Shown here: one piece after another, positions 1 to 9,756 of the stretch | How the letters are laid out: every line of letters begins with the position of its first letter | Numbering within the stretch: the first letter of the stretch is position 1 | From: Cycloclasticus sp. | GTDB taxonomy: Bacteria; Pseudomonadota; Gammaproteobacteria; Methylococcales; Cycloclasticaceae | DNA: 64,000 nucleotides | Direction: 5' to 3' | Assembly (NCBI GenBank): GCA_040743155.1 | Contig: JBFLJU010000001.1 | Location: forward strand, 2,043,144 to 2,107,143 | The notes under the pieces: model-generated | Databases searched by the model: none | The model's input: only the letters and a program-made list of their open reading frames with translations | What the model was told of the DNA's origin: nothing | Translations under genes and position numbers: made by a program

Positions 1-1649
1 ACAAAGCGAATTTCTGACATAGGTTGTTCTCCAAACACGAATTCGGCGACAAACTTATTATTTGCTTCAATACGTAACCGCTGCTTATCATGGCTTGCTG
101 TAACAAACGGAGCCATGTTTAACGAGATCGCAATAGCCCTCCCAACCGAGGACTTAAAACCAAATCGCGCAGCATTGCTTTCAGTCCACCGAAAATTTGG
201 CTCAGGCCCACTCCAGCCAGAAATAAGGTAAGGTTCTGCGGCCGAGTCATTCAAAAAAATGGACTCGCCAGATTTAAATACCGGGAAATCTCTACTTATC
301 TCAGGGGTGATAAAACCAGCAAGAAATTGTGGATGACTCCAGTCCCAAAGTCTCTCACTGTGCTCATCAACATTGTTTGGGCGAACATTCCATATCGAAG
401 CATCATGACTGTAAGCCCCGCGAACATGCATGAACACACTAATAGCTATCAAAATCACAACGCCAACAGCATGTGGTAGTGTGTTTTTCGAGCCTACTAT
501 GCTCCATTTGTCATTCACTTCCCCACCAGTACTAGCAGCTTGTAATGAAATAATTGCAACAAGCATAACCCAGGGCACTACATCCGTCATAAACCTAGGA
601 CCATAGGAATGGCCGCCCCACCAATGTGGGAACCCAGAGACAACGACCCAATGCAGAATTATTGTTGCTACAGAAACAAAGACTAATGATCTTTCCTGAA
701 CGTATTGGCGAAATACTAACAGTGCTATGACAATAGAAAAGATGAATGGAGAATAAATAAGCAAACCTCTTGCAGGGCTTATCATATTTCCAGCCAAAGC
801 AACAAAGAAGGTATCTGACCCTATTCTGCCAGCAGCATAGTAAGAGGGAAGAAAAGTACCAAAGTTATATTGAGAGTATAATAAAAACCCTGCAAGCCAT
901 GCCAACCCAATCAAACAGTAGGTAATAAAAACAGGACGGAAATAAACCAGCACCAGCACACTTACGGCAATAGTGCTGATACTAGATGTTGGCCGTACAA
1001 AGTACATCCATGCAACAAGCGTGGCAAGGAGCATTGGATTGGGTGATTTTTTTTCTTGTACGCCTCGCCAAACAAGAAAAATTACTGATGATAGTAGCAG
1101 CAAAAGCCAAGTGTGCGCCCACATTGCTCTGGATGCGGTGCTCAGTAGTGGCGTTGCTAAAGCAGCAGTTAGCGCGACCGCAAAACTGAAGGGTCTATTC
1201 AGTGAAACCCTACTTGTAAAGTAAAGAATAGTGACCGTAATTGAAATTAAAAATGCTGCTAAAATTCGTTCAATTTTTGCTTCGCCTTTGAGATTGTACG
1301 TGCCGTTTTCATTGACGGCGCTTAAACCAAATTCATTCAATACTGCTACAAATGGAACAGATAGAATTGAAGACCCATGAGGAAAGTAGTAGAAAAGTTT
1401 TTCTCCGCTCACTTCGACCTGATATGGATACCCACTCTTTACAATACCAGGCTTAGAAAAGGGCTCACTTCTCTCTATATTATATCCATCAAGCCTGACT
1501 GTTCCGTAGTCAATTAATGACTGGCTAACCATCATAGAATAGTTTGAATCACTCACTTGAATTACAGGTGCACTTAAATAAAAAATGGCGCAAAAAGAAA
1601 ACAAAAATAATGCCGCTCTCTCTTGTAGAATCAGATTGATTATCCGCAT
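1..1649 (-). CDS. Polytopic membrane glycosyltransferase-like protein (3' end outside window)
   Basis: The reverse strand is open from an ATG at 1649 to the window edge, about 549 codons, so the C-terminus is missing. The protein starts with a hydrophobic helix and then a loop containing SDSNYSMMVSQSL; many further hydrophobic segments follow, including a LLLLLSSVIFLVW stretch. An acidic residue in the first extracytoplasmic loop followed by many membrane helices is the layout of PMT/ArnT-type, lipid-linked-sugar-dependent glycosyltransferases. It overlaps the upstream glycosyltransferase gene by 10 bp and is the last visible gene of the polysaccharide operon, so a role in decorating or building the glycan is likely. 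The family assignment is inference from topology and context; a generic membrane protein of polysaccharide loci remains possible. Confidence 0.7.
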   Translation of the reverse strand, partial: MRIINLILQERAALFLFSFCAIFYLSAPVIQVSDSNYSMMVSQSLIDYGTVRLDGYNIERSEPFSKPGIVKSGYPYQVEVSGEKLFYYFPHGSSILSVPFVAVLNEFGLSAVNENGTYNLKGEAKIERILAAFLISITVTILYFTSRVSLNRPFSFAVALTAALATPLLSTASRAMWAHTWLLLLLSSVIFLVWRGVQEKKSPNPMLLATLVAWMYFVRPTSSISTIAVSVLVLVYFRPVFITYCLIGLAWLAGFLLYSQYNFGTFLPSYYAAGRIGSDTFFVALAGNMISPARGLLIYSPFIFSIVIALLVFRQYVQERSLVFVSVATIILHWVVVSGFPHWWGGHSYGPRFMTDVVPWVMLVAIISLQAASTGGEVNDKWSIVGSKNTLPHAVGVVILIAISVFMHVRGAYSHDASIWNVRPNNVDEHSERLWDWSHPQFLAGFITPEISRDFPVFKSGESIFLNDSAAEPYLISGWSGPEPNFRWTESNAARFGFKSSVGRAIAISLNMAPFVTASHDKQRLRIEANNKFVAEFVFGEQPMSEIRF

Positions 1650-4600
1650 ACTGAAAACCCTTTTCCATGTTTTTTTATACCAAGCGCTCTTAAAAGCGAC
1701 GATGCACTTTCAGACCAAGTAAGCCAAGACATTGATTCTGAGCTTCGGTGTTTGTTTGATTTATAGAGTTTTAACCAATCTTGAATTACTGCAGCTAATC
1801 TATCTGGTTCTGTCCCGTCAAAATAAAAGGCATATTCACCTGCAACTTCTCTAAATACGGGAATGTCACGAGCAATAATTGGCAATTGATGTTGAGCTGC
1901 TTCAATAAGAGGCAGGCCAAAACCTTCTCCTTCAGAGGCTGCGATTAAACAACTAGACGCTTCATAAACTTGTTCTAAATATTCATCACTGATGCTTTCT
2001 AACCAAAACAGATGTAAACCATACTTACAGTGCGAACGAATAGCGTTTGCAACTGAATCAACCATCCAGCCTTGTTTGCCGACAATAACTAGATTGACAT
2101 CAACACCATTCGACCAAAGCTGCTCAAAAGCATTAAGTGTATGACTATGGCCTTTACGTGGCTCTAAGGTTCCTACCATTAGAAAACTTGTTTCCATTTT
2201 TATCGACCGAAGCACTGCAGCAGCATTATTCGGAAAGCCTTTTGTTGGTGCAGAGTTTTCAATATCAGCCCCTAGGTGGAACCAGTCAATCGAAAACTGA
2301 TTAAGATCAACGCTACTGTTCTTTTGCACCCATTTTCCGAGTTCACCCTGAACGAACTTAGAAATACAAACCGCACCATCAAGCTTAAGTACCGATTCAA
2401 GCCAATACTTATGATTAAGCTCTGCCTCTGCAGGAAATTGAGATGGCAGAGTGAGCGGCAAAATATCATAAACGATTGCCTTAACTTCCACCCCGTCTCG
2501 TCTCAACCTATCATATAGGCCTGAACGCATCACCTCGGGTAGTATTCCTGATAGGAAGTCCGCAATCAGTAATAGGTCACCAGAAGCATGCATGACCGGC
2601 TCGTCCACCGCCCACTCTGAAGAAACACCAAGCATTTTTGCTGTCCACTCTCTTGCGTAGCGGTAATGCCACCGCCCCCCCTCTGACGACAAATATACCG
2701 GCTCAACCCGATAATCACTGAGGTTCATATTAATGAATTCACCCACTATTGAGCGAACCACACGCTGAATACCTGTTCGCAGGTCATTTTCAGCCGTCAC
2801 CGTCACATCAACAAATAACTGCTTCTTTGTTGTTAATAATGGCAGGCTTTGCGCCATGCGTTCTGAAAGATCAATAAGTTCGTTATTGTCTAGCGGTGGC
2901 GTTCCAAGGCTTGCAATCTTGGCTATTTGAGCCTTTTGATTACACATGGATAAGCTTCTACTTTTTTCTATAACTTCAGCATATTGCTTGGCACATGCTC
3001 CTGGGGCATGCTTCGACCGAATCGTCAAAGCCGCGTTTTCACTAAAGGCCTTTCTTGCACTGGGGCTTTGCCATAATTTCTCCAGCGCCGCACTTAAATC
3101 TTTAACCAACTCATCACTATCTGATTCATGATTTAGCATCAAAACATCGTTTTTAGACAGTTCTACCATTGACCCGTTTGCATTTACGATTGTTGCTAGT
3201 CCGTAATTCATACAGTCCAAAATGGCCGCAGAAGTTTCGCCTCGAGACTCTGAACGTAATTGCACTGCGACATCGGCAGCAGCCAAAAAATCTCTATAGG
3301 TTTCGTCATCAGCCCAGCCTGTTATCTCTACATCTTCACATCGTTTTATACTGTTGATTAAAGACTTACCGTAGCTATCACTCGCCACCTCACCTACAAA
3401 AAAAAGTTTACACTCAGTTTGCGGTGCAAGTGCTGATGATAGCCAAGCATCAAGCAAGCGGCCATTTAACTTATGCTTTCCAAGAAGGCCAAAGCTACAC
3501 ACAACAAAATCACGGGGTGAAATTCCTAAACGTTTTCTTGCCCCAGGTCTATCTAACTGAGAGGCAGGTTCACGCAACAATGGTATTTCATAGCAACGGA
3601 AAAAATTGTTTTTGTAATACCTTTCTTCTGCTAACGCCTTTGCATAATTAGAATGAACAATAACACCTAGAGATTTCTCAAAAACACTATAACTTATCGG
3701 GTACTCTTTAAGCGTAGCGTGGACATCTTGTTGGGTAAAATAATCAATGACAGCCTTATATCCATGAGAAGCATAAAGCCCTCTTGTAAACCAGTGAGTC
3801 CTTTCGGCATGGGCTTCCATATAGTACATCAGGTCGCCCAGATAGAAGTCATGCAACACTACAACACCAGGAACCTGCTCCAGCAGATCAAACATATGCG
3901 AATGAAAAGGGGAGTTACCGAAATGGTAAATAACACGCTCATACAAATGCTGGTTTTCAATCAACATGGCAGGTGTCAATACGCGACAATTCTCAGTAAT
4001 CCATTCATCTGAAATAGTTTTCTGAGCGACAACAACGTCGACGTCATAATATTTACTTAGCGCGGGAATTAACTCCGCACTATAAAAAGAAATTCCGCTT
4101 TTCTCCGGTGGCAAAGGCGAAACAAAGGCAAGCTTTCGTCGCTTACCTGCCGAAGAAATACCCTTTAGGGGAGCCTCTTTTGAGAGTTGCTGCTGACAAA
4201 ATGAGATAATGGCTTTTGCTCGCTCAGACATTGAATCTGAACTCGGCAACAAAGCATCGAGTTCAAATACTTGTGGATGATCAGTAAGGCCTGCATCTTC
4301 AATGGTTGGCTTAGCAGCAATCGATGGAGCCCGTCCAGAAAACAGACCCGAAGTAAACATAGTTCCCTCATTACCACTTACAAGATGCCCCGGCACCAAA
4401 ACATAATCAGCCCCTAAACTAGAAATAGATGCTTCACGAATCAATTCACCAACTCTCAAGTGCCAAGTAGAACCACACGGAAGTTCCGGCGGCACCCAAA
4501 CATGTATCTTCTCTGTGGGGACAATACCAGAAAGAGCTTTACGAAGCGCATTCAGCTCAGAAGAAAGCAAACCATTTAGCGCGACAATCATATCAACGCC

Positions 4601-4702
4601 TTCGGAGTTCACGAGCTGCTTTATCAGCGCAACGGCATCACCTCCATTTCCACCAAGACGAATATCAATTTGGGCGCACTGCAAGTCCATAACAATACGC
4701 AT
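1640..4702 (-). CDS. Two-domain GT4-family glycosyltransferase (O-antigen/capsule chain synthesis)
   Basis: This 1020-residue cytoplasmic protein holds two GT-B glycosyltransferase modules. The first (about residues 190-580) contains FVSPLPPEKSGISFYS and an acidic nucleotide-sugar motif in SESRGETSAAILDCMNYG. The second (about 625-1010) contains MVGTLEPRKGHSHTL near residue 842 and a classic E-x7-E motif, EGEGFGLPLIE, near 924. Fused GT4 domains are typical of polymerising mannosyltransferases such as WbdA in ABC-dependent O-antigen systems, and manB and manC in the same operon fit a mannan. The N-terminal 180 residues are unassigned. Start and stop overlap the neighbouring genes (TAATG with the upstream gene), indicating translational coupling. 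Sugar specificity cannot be read from sequence alone. Confidence 0.88.
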   Translation of the reverse strand: MRIVMDLQCAQIDIRLGGNGGDAVALIKQLVNSEGVDMIVALNGLLSSELNALRKALSGIVPTEKIHVWVPPELPCGSTWHLRVGELIREASISSLGADYVLVPGHLVSGNEGTMFTSGLFSGRAPSIAAKPTIEDAGLTDHPQVFELDALLPSSDSMSERAKAIISFCQQQLSKEAPLKGISSAGKRRKLAFVSPLPPEKSGISFYSAELIPALSKYYDVDVVVAQKTISDEWITENCRVLTPAMLIENQHLYERVIYHFGNSPFHSHMFDLLEQVPGVVVLHDFYLGDLMYYMEAHAERTHWFTRGLYASHGYKAVIDYFTQQDVHATLKEYPISYSVFEKSLGVIVHSNYAKALAEERYYKNNFFRCYEIPLLREPASQLDRPGARKRLGISPRDFVVCSFGLLGKHKLNGRLLDAWLSSALAPQTECKLFFVGEVASDSYGKSLINSIKRCEDVEITGWADDETYRDFLAAADVAVQLRSESRGETSAAILDCMNYGLATIVNANGSMVELSKNDVLMLNHESDSDELVKDLSAALEKLWQSPSARKAFSENAALTIRSKHAPGACAKQYAEVIEKSRSLSMCNQKAQIAKIASLGTPPLDNNELIDLSERMAQSLPLLTTKKQLFVDVTVTAENDLRTGIQRVVRSIVGEFINMNLSDYRVEPVYLSSEGGRWHYRYAREWTAKMLGVSSEWAVDEPVMHASGDLLLIADFLSGILPEVMRSGLYDRLRRDGVEVKAIVYDILPLTLPSQFPAEAELNHKYWLESVLKLDGAVCISKFVQGELGKWVQKNSSVDLNQFSIDWFHLGADIENSAPTKGFPNNAAAVLRSIKMETSFLMVGTLEPRKGHSHTLNAFEQLWSNGVDVNLVIVGKQGWMVDSVANAIRSHCKYGLHLFWLESISDEYLEQVYEASSCLIAASEGEGFGLPLIEAAQHQLPIIARDIPVFREVAGEYAFYFDGTEPDRLAAVIQDWLKLYKSNKHRSSESMSWLTWSESASSLLRALGIKKHGKGFSVCG

Positions 4703-6390
4703 TATTTTAATTCTCCATTTTTCGTGCTTAATTGCAAACTCAGTAAGTCTAGGTAAATTACCTTTGCCGATGAAGACAAACTTTCAGGTGCTCCCTTCAT
4801 GTTGCTATTGCTGTCGTTGTCTTCAGCAATACTCGACATATGAAGCGAACCCTTTTGACTTTCTGAGTTAGAAATATTGGGCATTCCAACAAGTCCGTGA
4901 GCTAGAGCAATTCTTCTCGCTTTTTCATACAGTTTAGGAAACCAATTCTTTGTGCCTTTCAACCTCATCAACCAAACCGGGCGACAAAGGATCTGTCTAA
5001 GAGTAATTACTACCAACGGCCTTAAAAGCCATTTAAGCACATGAAAAGGCAGCATTATTAGCCAGCGCAACACCAATACTATTGCACGCAGCGGCCAAGT
5101 AATGCGCCAAGATTTACTTTTATAAACTGTTTGTAGCTCTTTTTTTAACCTACCTACCTCTAACCACCAGCGGTGATTAGACTGGTGCAGCTCATCAATT
5201 TTAGCCCTAGCTTCATCTAATTCATTACCCTGCTGATCTGCAATAGTCCACCAATGGTGGCTAGATTGATTTAGCTCATCAATTTTAAAATTCACCTCAT
5301 CTAATTCGTTACTCTGTTCATTTGATTTTTGCGTTATATTATTAAGTTGCTCTTGGAGCGAGAGATTGGCTGCTTGGTGCGTTGATAGCTCGTCGTCTTT
5401 TACGCCTAACTGACCCTCTAACTGCGTCACTGTGTTGGTTGCTATGGCCAGCGATTCAATAAACTGTTCAATGCGTGGCTTCGTGGCATTCATCTCTTCT
5501 TGGAGCGAGAGATTGGCTGCTTGGTGCGTTGATAGCTCGTCGTCTTTTACTTCTAATTGACCCTCTAAGTGTACGACGCTATTTGCTAGCTCCCTCGCCT
5601 GTTGATTTAAAACCGTAGCTCTTTCATTCTGCTGTTTTTCATATAAACTGGTGATTTCGTGGAGAGTTACGCCATACTCTTTCGAAAAAAGCGCATCAAA
5701 CCGACTAATCAGTTTTTTGGGTCCTTGCTTTTGAGCAACAATCGAGTAATCAGGGCTTACTCCACCTAAGACATCCATTAAAGAGAGACTCTGCGATGAT
5801 TCCTCTAACTCCTTTATAGAGTTTGCCGCTTGCAAGCCTAAGACCTTTACTCGCACAAACCCCGAAAACTCTGCAACAAACGATAATAGGTTTGTTGGCA
5901 AGGGTTGCTCATGCGTAGGGTCAAGATAAAAATTGGTAGTGCCCACAACAATGTTCTCAGGATTTGGTGTCTCCAGAACCAGCAAGCCTCCTGGCGTTAA
6001 CACTCTAAATGACTCATCAATAAGGGTTCGCAGCTTATCAAATGGTAGGTGCTCTGCAATATGAAAGCCTGAAATTACTGCGAAACTATTATCCTTCTGT
6101 CCGTGAAGATAGCTTATTGCATCTTCTTTTTCGACACTAAACCCCTGCAACTCGCATGCTTCTAGCATACCCTCATCAAGATCAACACCTTGCGCGTTAA
6201 AACCTTGTTCTTTTAATAATTCTAACCACTCACCTCGCCCACAGCCCAAATCTAAAGCACGATTAGGTTTTGCCGAACTCTTATGCAGTAATAACTTAAC
6301 AAAAGGCAGATAAACCTCCAGTCTTGACTTTATTAGCTCTCGACTACCACGGTGCTTATCTTCAAATTCACGATAAAAGTTATCTGTCAT
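4702..6390 (-). CDS. SAM-dependent methyltransferase with long coiled coil (WbdD-like chain terminator candidate)
   Basis: Residues about 45-200 form a class I methyltransferase with SAM motif I (ALDLGCGRGEWLELL), followed by a coiled coil with internally repeated sequence (LEGQL.VKDDELSTHQAAN twice; NELDE..KIDEL twice). Near residue 430 comes a basic and hydrophobic helix (WPLRAIVLVLRWLIMLPF) that could seat the protein on the membrane. This resembles WbdD, which caps O-antigen chains and whose coiled coil sets chain length, but no kinase domain is visible here. It overlaps wzt by 4 bp (ATGA) and the next gene by 1 bp. Methyl capping of the exported glycan is inferred from context. Confidence 0.85.
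   Translation of the reverse strand: MTDNFYREFEDKHRGSRELIKSRLEVYLPFVKLLLHKSSAKPNRALDLGCGRGEWLELLKEQGFNAQGVDLDEGMLEACELQGFSVEKEDAISYLHGQKDNSFAVISGFHIAEHLPFDKLRTLIDESFRVLTPGGLLVLETPNPENIVVGTTNFYLDPTHEQPLPTNLLSFVAEFSGFVRVKVLGLQAANSIKELEESSQSLSLMDVLGGVSPDYSIVAQKQGPKKLISRFDALFSKEYGVTLHEITSLYEKQQNERATVLNQQARELANSVVHLEGQLEVKDDELSTHQAANLSLQEEMNATKPRIEQFIESLAIATNTVTQLEGQLGVKDDELSTHQAANLSLQEQLNNITQKSNEQSNELDEVNFKIDELNQSSHHWWTIADQQGNELDEARAKIDELHQSNHRWWLEVGRLKKELQTVYKSKSWRITWPLRAIVLVLRWLIMLPFHVLKWLLRPLVVITLRQILCRPVWLMRLKGTKNWFPKLYEKARRIALAHGLVGMPNISNSESQKGSLHMSSIAEDNDSNSNMKGAPESLSSSAKVIYLDLLSLQLSTKNGELK
5350..5552 (-). repeat. Direct repeat of about 55 bp inside the coiled-coil coding region
   Basis: Two nearly identical blocks, about 5350-5403 and 5498-5552, encode the repeated coiled-coil segment KDDELSTHQAANLSLQE. 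A second, more diverged repeat (NELDE..KIDEL followed by a WW-containing segment) lies at about 5155-5310. The near identity at DNA level points to recent duplication in a region whose length may matter for the protein. Confidence 0.85.
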
Positions 6391-7604
6391 CGCTTAATCT
6401 CCAATGCGGGCGGCAACCATGCCACTCCTTCAAAGTGGGACTTGTTCAAATTTACAACTTGAAAAACAAGCGCATGATCACGCCACTCATAATTTTTTAC
6501 CATATGTGATTCTCCAGCATGGATCGCTACGCTAATCGAGTATGAACCTATCCCGAGACTGGCATCAAACGTAAACCCAAACTCTAATTTACTTCCCGCT
6601 ATTACGTTAACCACATCCTCTTTTAAAAGATTCGTATTTGTGCCATATACAGACTGACCTAGGCGATCTTTAATCAGGTAGCCAAGCGTTACATCTGCCA
6701 GTTGTTGGTTTATTTTTATTTTAACTTTTAACAAAACTGTCTCGCCAACATCTACAAATTCAATCACCTCGTTTTTTTGATTTAAGAGTTCTATTGACTC
6801 TATTTTCGCTTCCCCCGTCCCTGAACTTGTTTGGGTTTTCCCATCGTCCAGCTTCCTAACTTCTACCGTGCTGTTCTCTTTTTCTGCAATGAGCGCATTG
6901 TAAAAATCAAACACTTCTTCTGGGTTACCATCTTTTATTACAGTTCCATTTTCCAAAAGAATAGCTCGGTTACACAGGCTTTGGATTGCCCCACGATCAT
7001 GGGAGACAATCAATAATGTAGTGCCTTGTTCTTGAAACTCTCGAATACGATTAAAGCTTTTATGCTGAAAGTAGGTATCGCCTACCGATAGCGCTTCATC
7101 AACAATAAGAATTTCTGGGCGATAGGCTGTAGCTACAGCAAATGCGACTCGCATTTGCATTCCGCTTGAATAGGTACGCACTGGCTCATCAAAATATTCT
7201 CCAATCTCGGCAAAGGCTTCGATATCGGGCATGGCTTGCTGAATCTGCTCGGCACTAAAACCCATGAGACCTGCCGCATGAAATACATTTTGACGCCCTG
7301 TTAATTCGGGGTTAAAGCCCATTCCCAGTTCAAGAATGGCTGCAATACGCCCATTGATCTGTATTTCACCTTCTGTGGGCTGCAATGTGCCTGTAATCAT
7401 CTTAAGCAGGGTGCTTTTACCCGCACCATTTTGGCCAATGATGCCGATGGCTTCTCCCGAGTTAATCTCAAAGCTTATATGCCGTAGCACCCAATGCTCT
7501 TCAGTCGGCTTTACTGGCAGGCCAAACCACCGTGCAAAGCGTTTCCACTCTGATGAGTAGGACCTAAAGGCTTTACCTACATTTTTTACGCTTAGAAGGC
7601 TCAC
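6387..7604 (-). CDS. wzt: Polysaccharide ABC exporter, ATP-binding subunit with C-terminal glycan-binding domain (Wzt)
   Basis: The nucleotide-binding domain has Walker A GQNGAGKST (57-65), signature YSSGMQ (145-150), Walker B ILIVDEA (about 165-171) and the switch histidine in SHD (201-203). From about residue 250 to 405 there is an extra beta-rich domain, as in Wzt proteins that recognise the terminally modified O-polysaccharide before export. With Wzm it moves undecaprenyl-linked glycan across the inner membrane. It overlaps wzm by 4 bp upstream and the methyltransferase by 4 bp downstream. Having a C-terminal domain together with a chain-modifying enzyme next door supports the chain-terminator type of ABC-dependent pathway. 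Confidence 0.95.
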   Translation of the reverse strand: MSLLSVKNVGKAFRSYSSEWKRFARWFGLPVKPTEEHWVLRHISFEINSGEAIGIIGQNGAGKSTLLKMITGTLQPTEGEIQINGRIAAILELGMGFNPELTGRQNVFHAAGLMGFSAEQIQQAMPDIEAFAEIGEYFDEPVRTYSSGMQMRVAFAVATAYRPEILIVDEALSVGDTYFQHKSFNRIREFQEQGTTLLIVSHDRGAIQSLCNRAILLENGTVIKDGNPEEVFDFYNALIAEKENSTVEVRKLDDGKTQTSSGTGEAKIESIELLNQKNEVIEFVDVGETVLLKVKIKINQQLADVTLGYLIKDRLGQSVYGTNTNLLKEDVVNVIAGSKLEFGFTFDASLGIGSYSISVAIHAGESHMVKNYEWRDHALVFQVVNLNKSHFEGVAWLPPALEIKR

Positions 7605-8386
7605 AACACATCCACCATTTCTGCGCTTGATCGCCGGAATAAAAATAGGCCAAGTAGCATTAACGCACTGGCAATAGCAGCAATAATAATCAGGCCATCC
7701 ATATCTGGCGTTTTGTTATAGACCAGTACCTGATGGTAGCCATTGGTTACGGCATACATTGGGTTTAATGCAAGTAAATGCCTGTAGCTTTCTGGGATGA
7801 TATTTTCTGGGTAGACAATGGGGGTAAACCAAAACCATACTTGAAGAAGAATTGGGAAGGCTTGGCCAATATCACGTAAAAATACATTCATTACGCCTAA
7901 AATAAGACCTATACCCAGTGCTAACACAATAACAATTAACGTTAGTGGGATTAGCCATAACATAACCAAACTGAACTGGTGGCCAAGCAAAGCAAAAATG
8001 CCCAGCATAGAGGCGAACAACAAAATGTTATTTAACCCACAGGAGCCGACTACGATGGTTGGTAGTGTAATGCGTGGGAAACTCATCTTTTTCATCAAGT
8101 TGCCTTGCTCAATGAAGAGCGTTAAACATCGGCTGATAATTTCACTAAACAGGTTCCATGCCAACAAACCGGCCATTAGATAAATAGCGTAGGCGTATTT
8201 GTTATCAATACCTGGCAATTTTGCGGCTAAAATATTGGAAAGAATGAGCGCATAAATTAACACTTGAGACAGTGGATTAATAATCATCCACAAGCCCCCC
8301 AATTTGCTGCGCGCAAAACGGCTCACTAATTCATTACGGATAGAGCTAAGAACAAAATGGCGATACTGCCACAAACTACGAAACAT
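7601..8386 (-). CDS. wzm: Polysaccharide ABC exporter, membrane subunit (Wzm)
   Basis: A 261-residue ABC-2 type permease with about six hydrophobic helices, close to the usual Wzm length. The N-terminal segment SRFARSKLGGLWMIINPLSQ and the later PIVYPENIIPESYRHLLALNPMY are typical of polysaccharide and polyol-phosphate ABC-2 exporters. It forms the transmembrane pore for the glycan with Wzt. It overlaps manB (1-bp TAATG overlap) and wzt (4 bp), so the three are co-translated. Confidence 0.94.
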   Translation of the reverse strand: MFRSLWQYRHFVLSSIRNELVSRFARSKLGGLWMIINPLSQVLIYALILSNILAAKLPGIDNKYAYAIYLMAGLLAWNLFSEIISRCLTLFIEQGNLMKKMSFPRITLPTIVVGSCGLNNILLFASMLGIFALLGHQFSLVMLWLIPLTLIVIVLALGIGLILGVMNVFLRDIGQAFPILLQVWFWFTPIVYPENIIPESYRHLLALNPMYAVTNGYHQVLVYNKTPDMDGLIIIAAIASALMLLGLFLFRRSSAEMVDVL

Positions 8387-9756
8387 TAAGCACCTTCTTT
8401 AATCAGGTTTTCGATCTCAGTTGTGCACTCCTTTACCAACTGAGCGTCTGCACGTGACTCTATATTCAAACGCAGTAGTGGTTCTGTATTAGAGCTGCGC
8501 AAACTAAAACGCCAATTAGGGAATTCAAGGCTGATACCGTCTGTATTATCTATGGTTGGGTTCAATGAGGAAAAATGCGCTTTGACCTTTTCGATACTGG
8601 CTTGAGTATTTTCAACCTTATAATTAATCTCGCCGCTGCATGGGTATGCAGCCATTCGATCACCCACTAGCTTGGATAAAGAGCAACCTGATTGACTGAT
8701 TAATTCAGCAACTAACAGCCAGGGAATCATGCCGCTGTCGCAGTAGGCAAAATCACGAAAGTAGTGATGGGCACTCATCTCGCCGCCGTATATGGCATCT
8801 TCTGCGCGCATACGTTCTTTAATAAAGGCGTGGCCTGTTTTTGATTGAATCGGTTTCCCGCCCGATTTATTGACGATATCAATTGTGTTCCAAGTTAGAC
8901 GCGGGTCGTGAATAATATTTTCGCCTTTATGCTTCTTTAGAAACACCTCGGCCAATAGACCAACGATGTAGTAGCCCTCTATAAACTCACCATTTTCGTC
9001 AAAAAGAAAACAACGGTCAAAATCACCATCCCATGCAATACCCATATCCGCACCATTAGCTTTAACCGCATCTGCAGTTGCTTTGCGATTTTCTGTTAAT
9101 AATGGGTTAGGAATTCCATTTGGGAAGGCACCGTCTGGTTTGTGATGTACTTTGATAAATTCAACTGGTACACCTCGTTCTTTAAAACCTACTTCAATAG
9201 CATCAATTACATGCCCTGCCGCACCGTTGCCTGCATTAACGACCAACTTAAGGGGTTTGAGTTTTTCTGTAGCCACATAACCAAACAGGTGGTTAACGTA
9301 CTCATTTAGGATAGACAACTTGCTGATTGAGCCTTGCTTGCTGGCCTCCTGAAATTTTTGGTTTTCTGCAGTATGCTGGATTTCTTTTAATCCACTGTCG
9401 CCACTGATAGGCTTAGCACCTTTGCCAACCATTTTCATGCCATTAAAATCTATCGGATTATGACTGGCCGTCACCTCAACTCCGCCATCCACATCTAAAT
9501 GGAAGGCTGCAAAGTATATTTCCTCTGTACCTGTCATGCCAATATCAATCACATCGGCACCGGCATCCATTATACCTTTTGCAAGTGCCTGTTTAAGTGC
9601 TTCGCTGGTTAAGCGTATATCACCGCCAACAACAATTCGTTTAGCCTGAAGGTGCTGAGCAAATGCACGGCCTATACGGTAGGCAATTTCTTCGTTAAGC
9701 TCTTCGCCCAATTTACCGCGGACATCATAGGCTTTAAAGCAGGTTAGCTGGTTCAC
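8386..9756 (-). CDS. manB: Phosphomannomutase (alpha-D-phosphohexomutase family)
   Basis: A 456-residue phosphohexomutase of normal length. The phosphoserine loop [11 protein letters not shown] is at 91-101 (Ser98), the metal loop is DGDFDRC, and a C-terminal [12 protein letters not shown] phosphate-binding motif is present. It interconverts mannose-6-phosphate and mannose-1-phosphate, feeding ManC. It overlaps manC by 4 bp. The sequence resembles ManB/CpsG more than the bifunctional AlgC type, but glucose activity is not excluded. Confidence 0.93.
   Translation of the reverse strand: MNQLTCFKAYDVRGKLGEELNEEIAYRIGRAFAQHLQAKRIVVGGDIRLTSEALKQALAKGIMDAGADVIDIGMTGTEEIYFAAFHLDVDGGVEVTASHNPIDFNGMKMVGKGAKPISGDSGLKEIQHTAENQKFQEASKQGSISKLSILNEYVNHLFGYVATEKLKPLKLVVNAGNGAAGHVIDAIEVGFKERGVPVEFIKVHHKPDGAFPNGIPNPLLTENRKATADAVKANGADMGIAWDGDFDRCFLFDENGEFIEGYYIVGLLAEVFLKKHKGENIIHDPRLTWNTIDIVNKSGGKPIQSKTGHAFIKERMRAEDAIYGGEMSAHHYFRDFAYCDSGMIPWLLVAELISQSGCSLSKLVGDRMAAYPCSGEINYKVENTQASIEKVKAHFSSLNPTIDNTDGISLEFPNWRFSLRSSNTEPLLRLNIESRADAQLVKECTTEIENLIKEGA

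Noticed and set aside
973-1224. Plus-strand frames in the first 1.3 kb
   Set aside because: They are opposite-strand shadows of the membrane glycosyltransferase gene, which gives a continuous, clearly hydrophobic protein on the minus strand.
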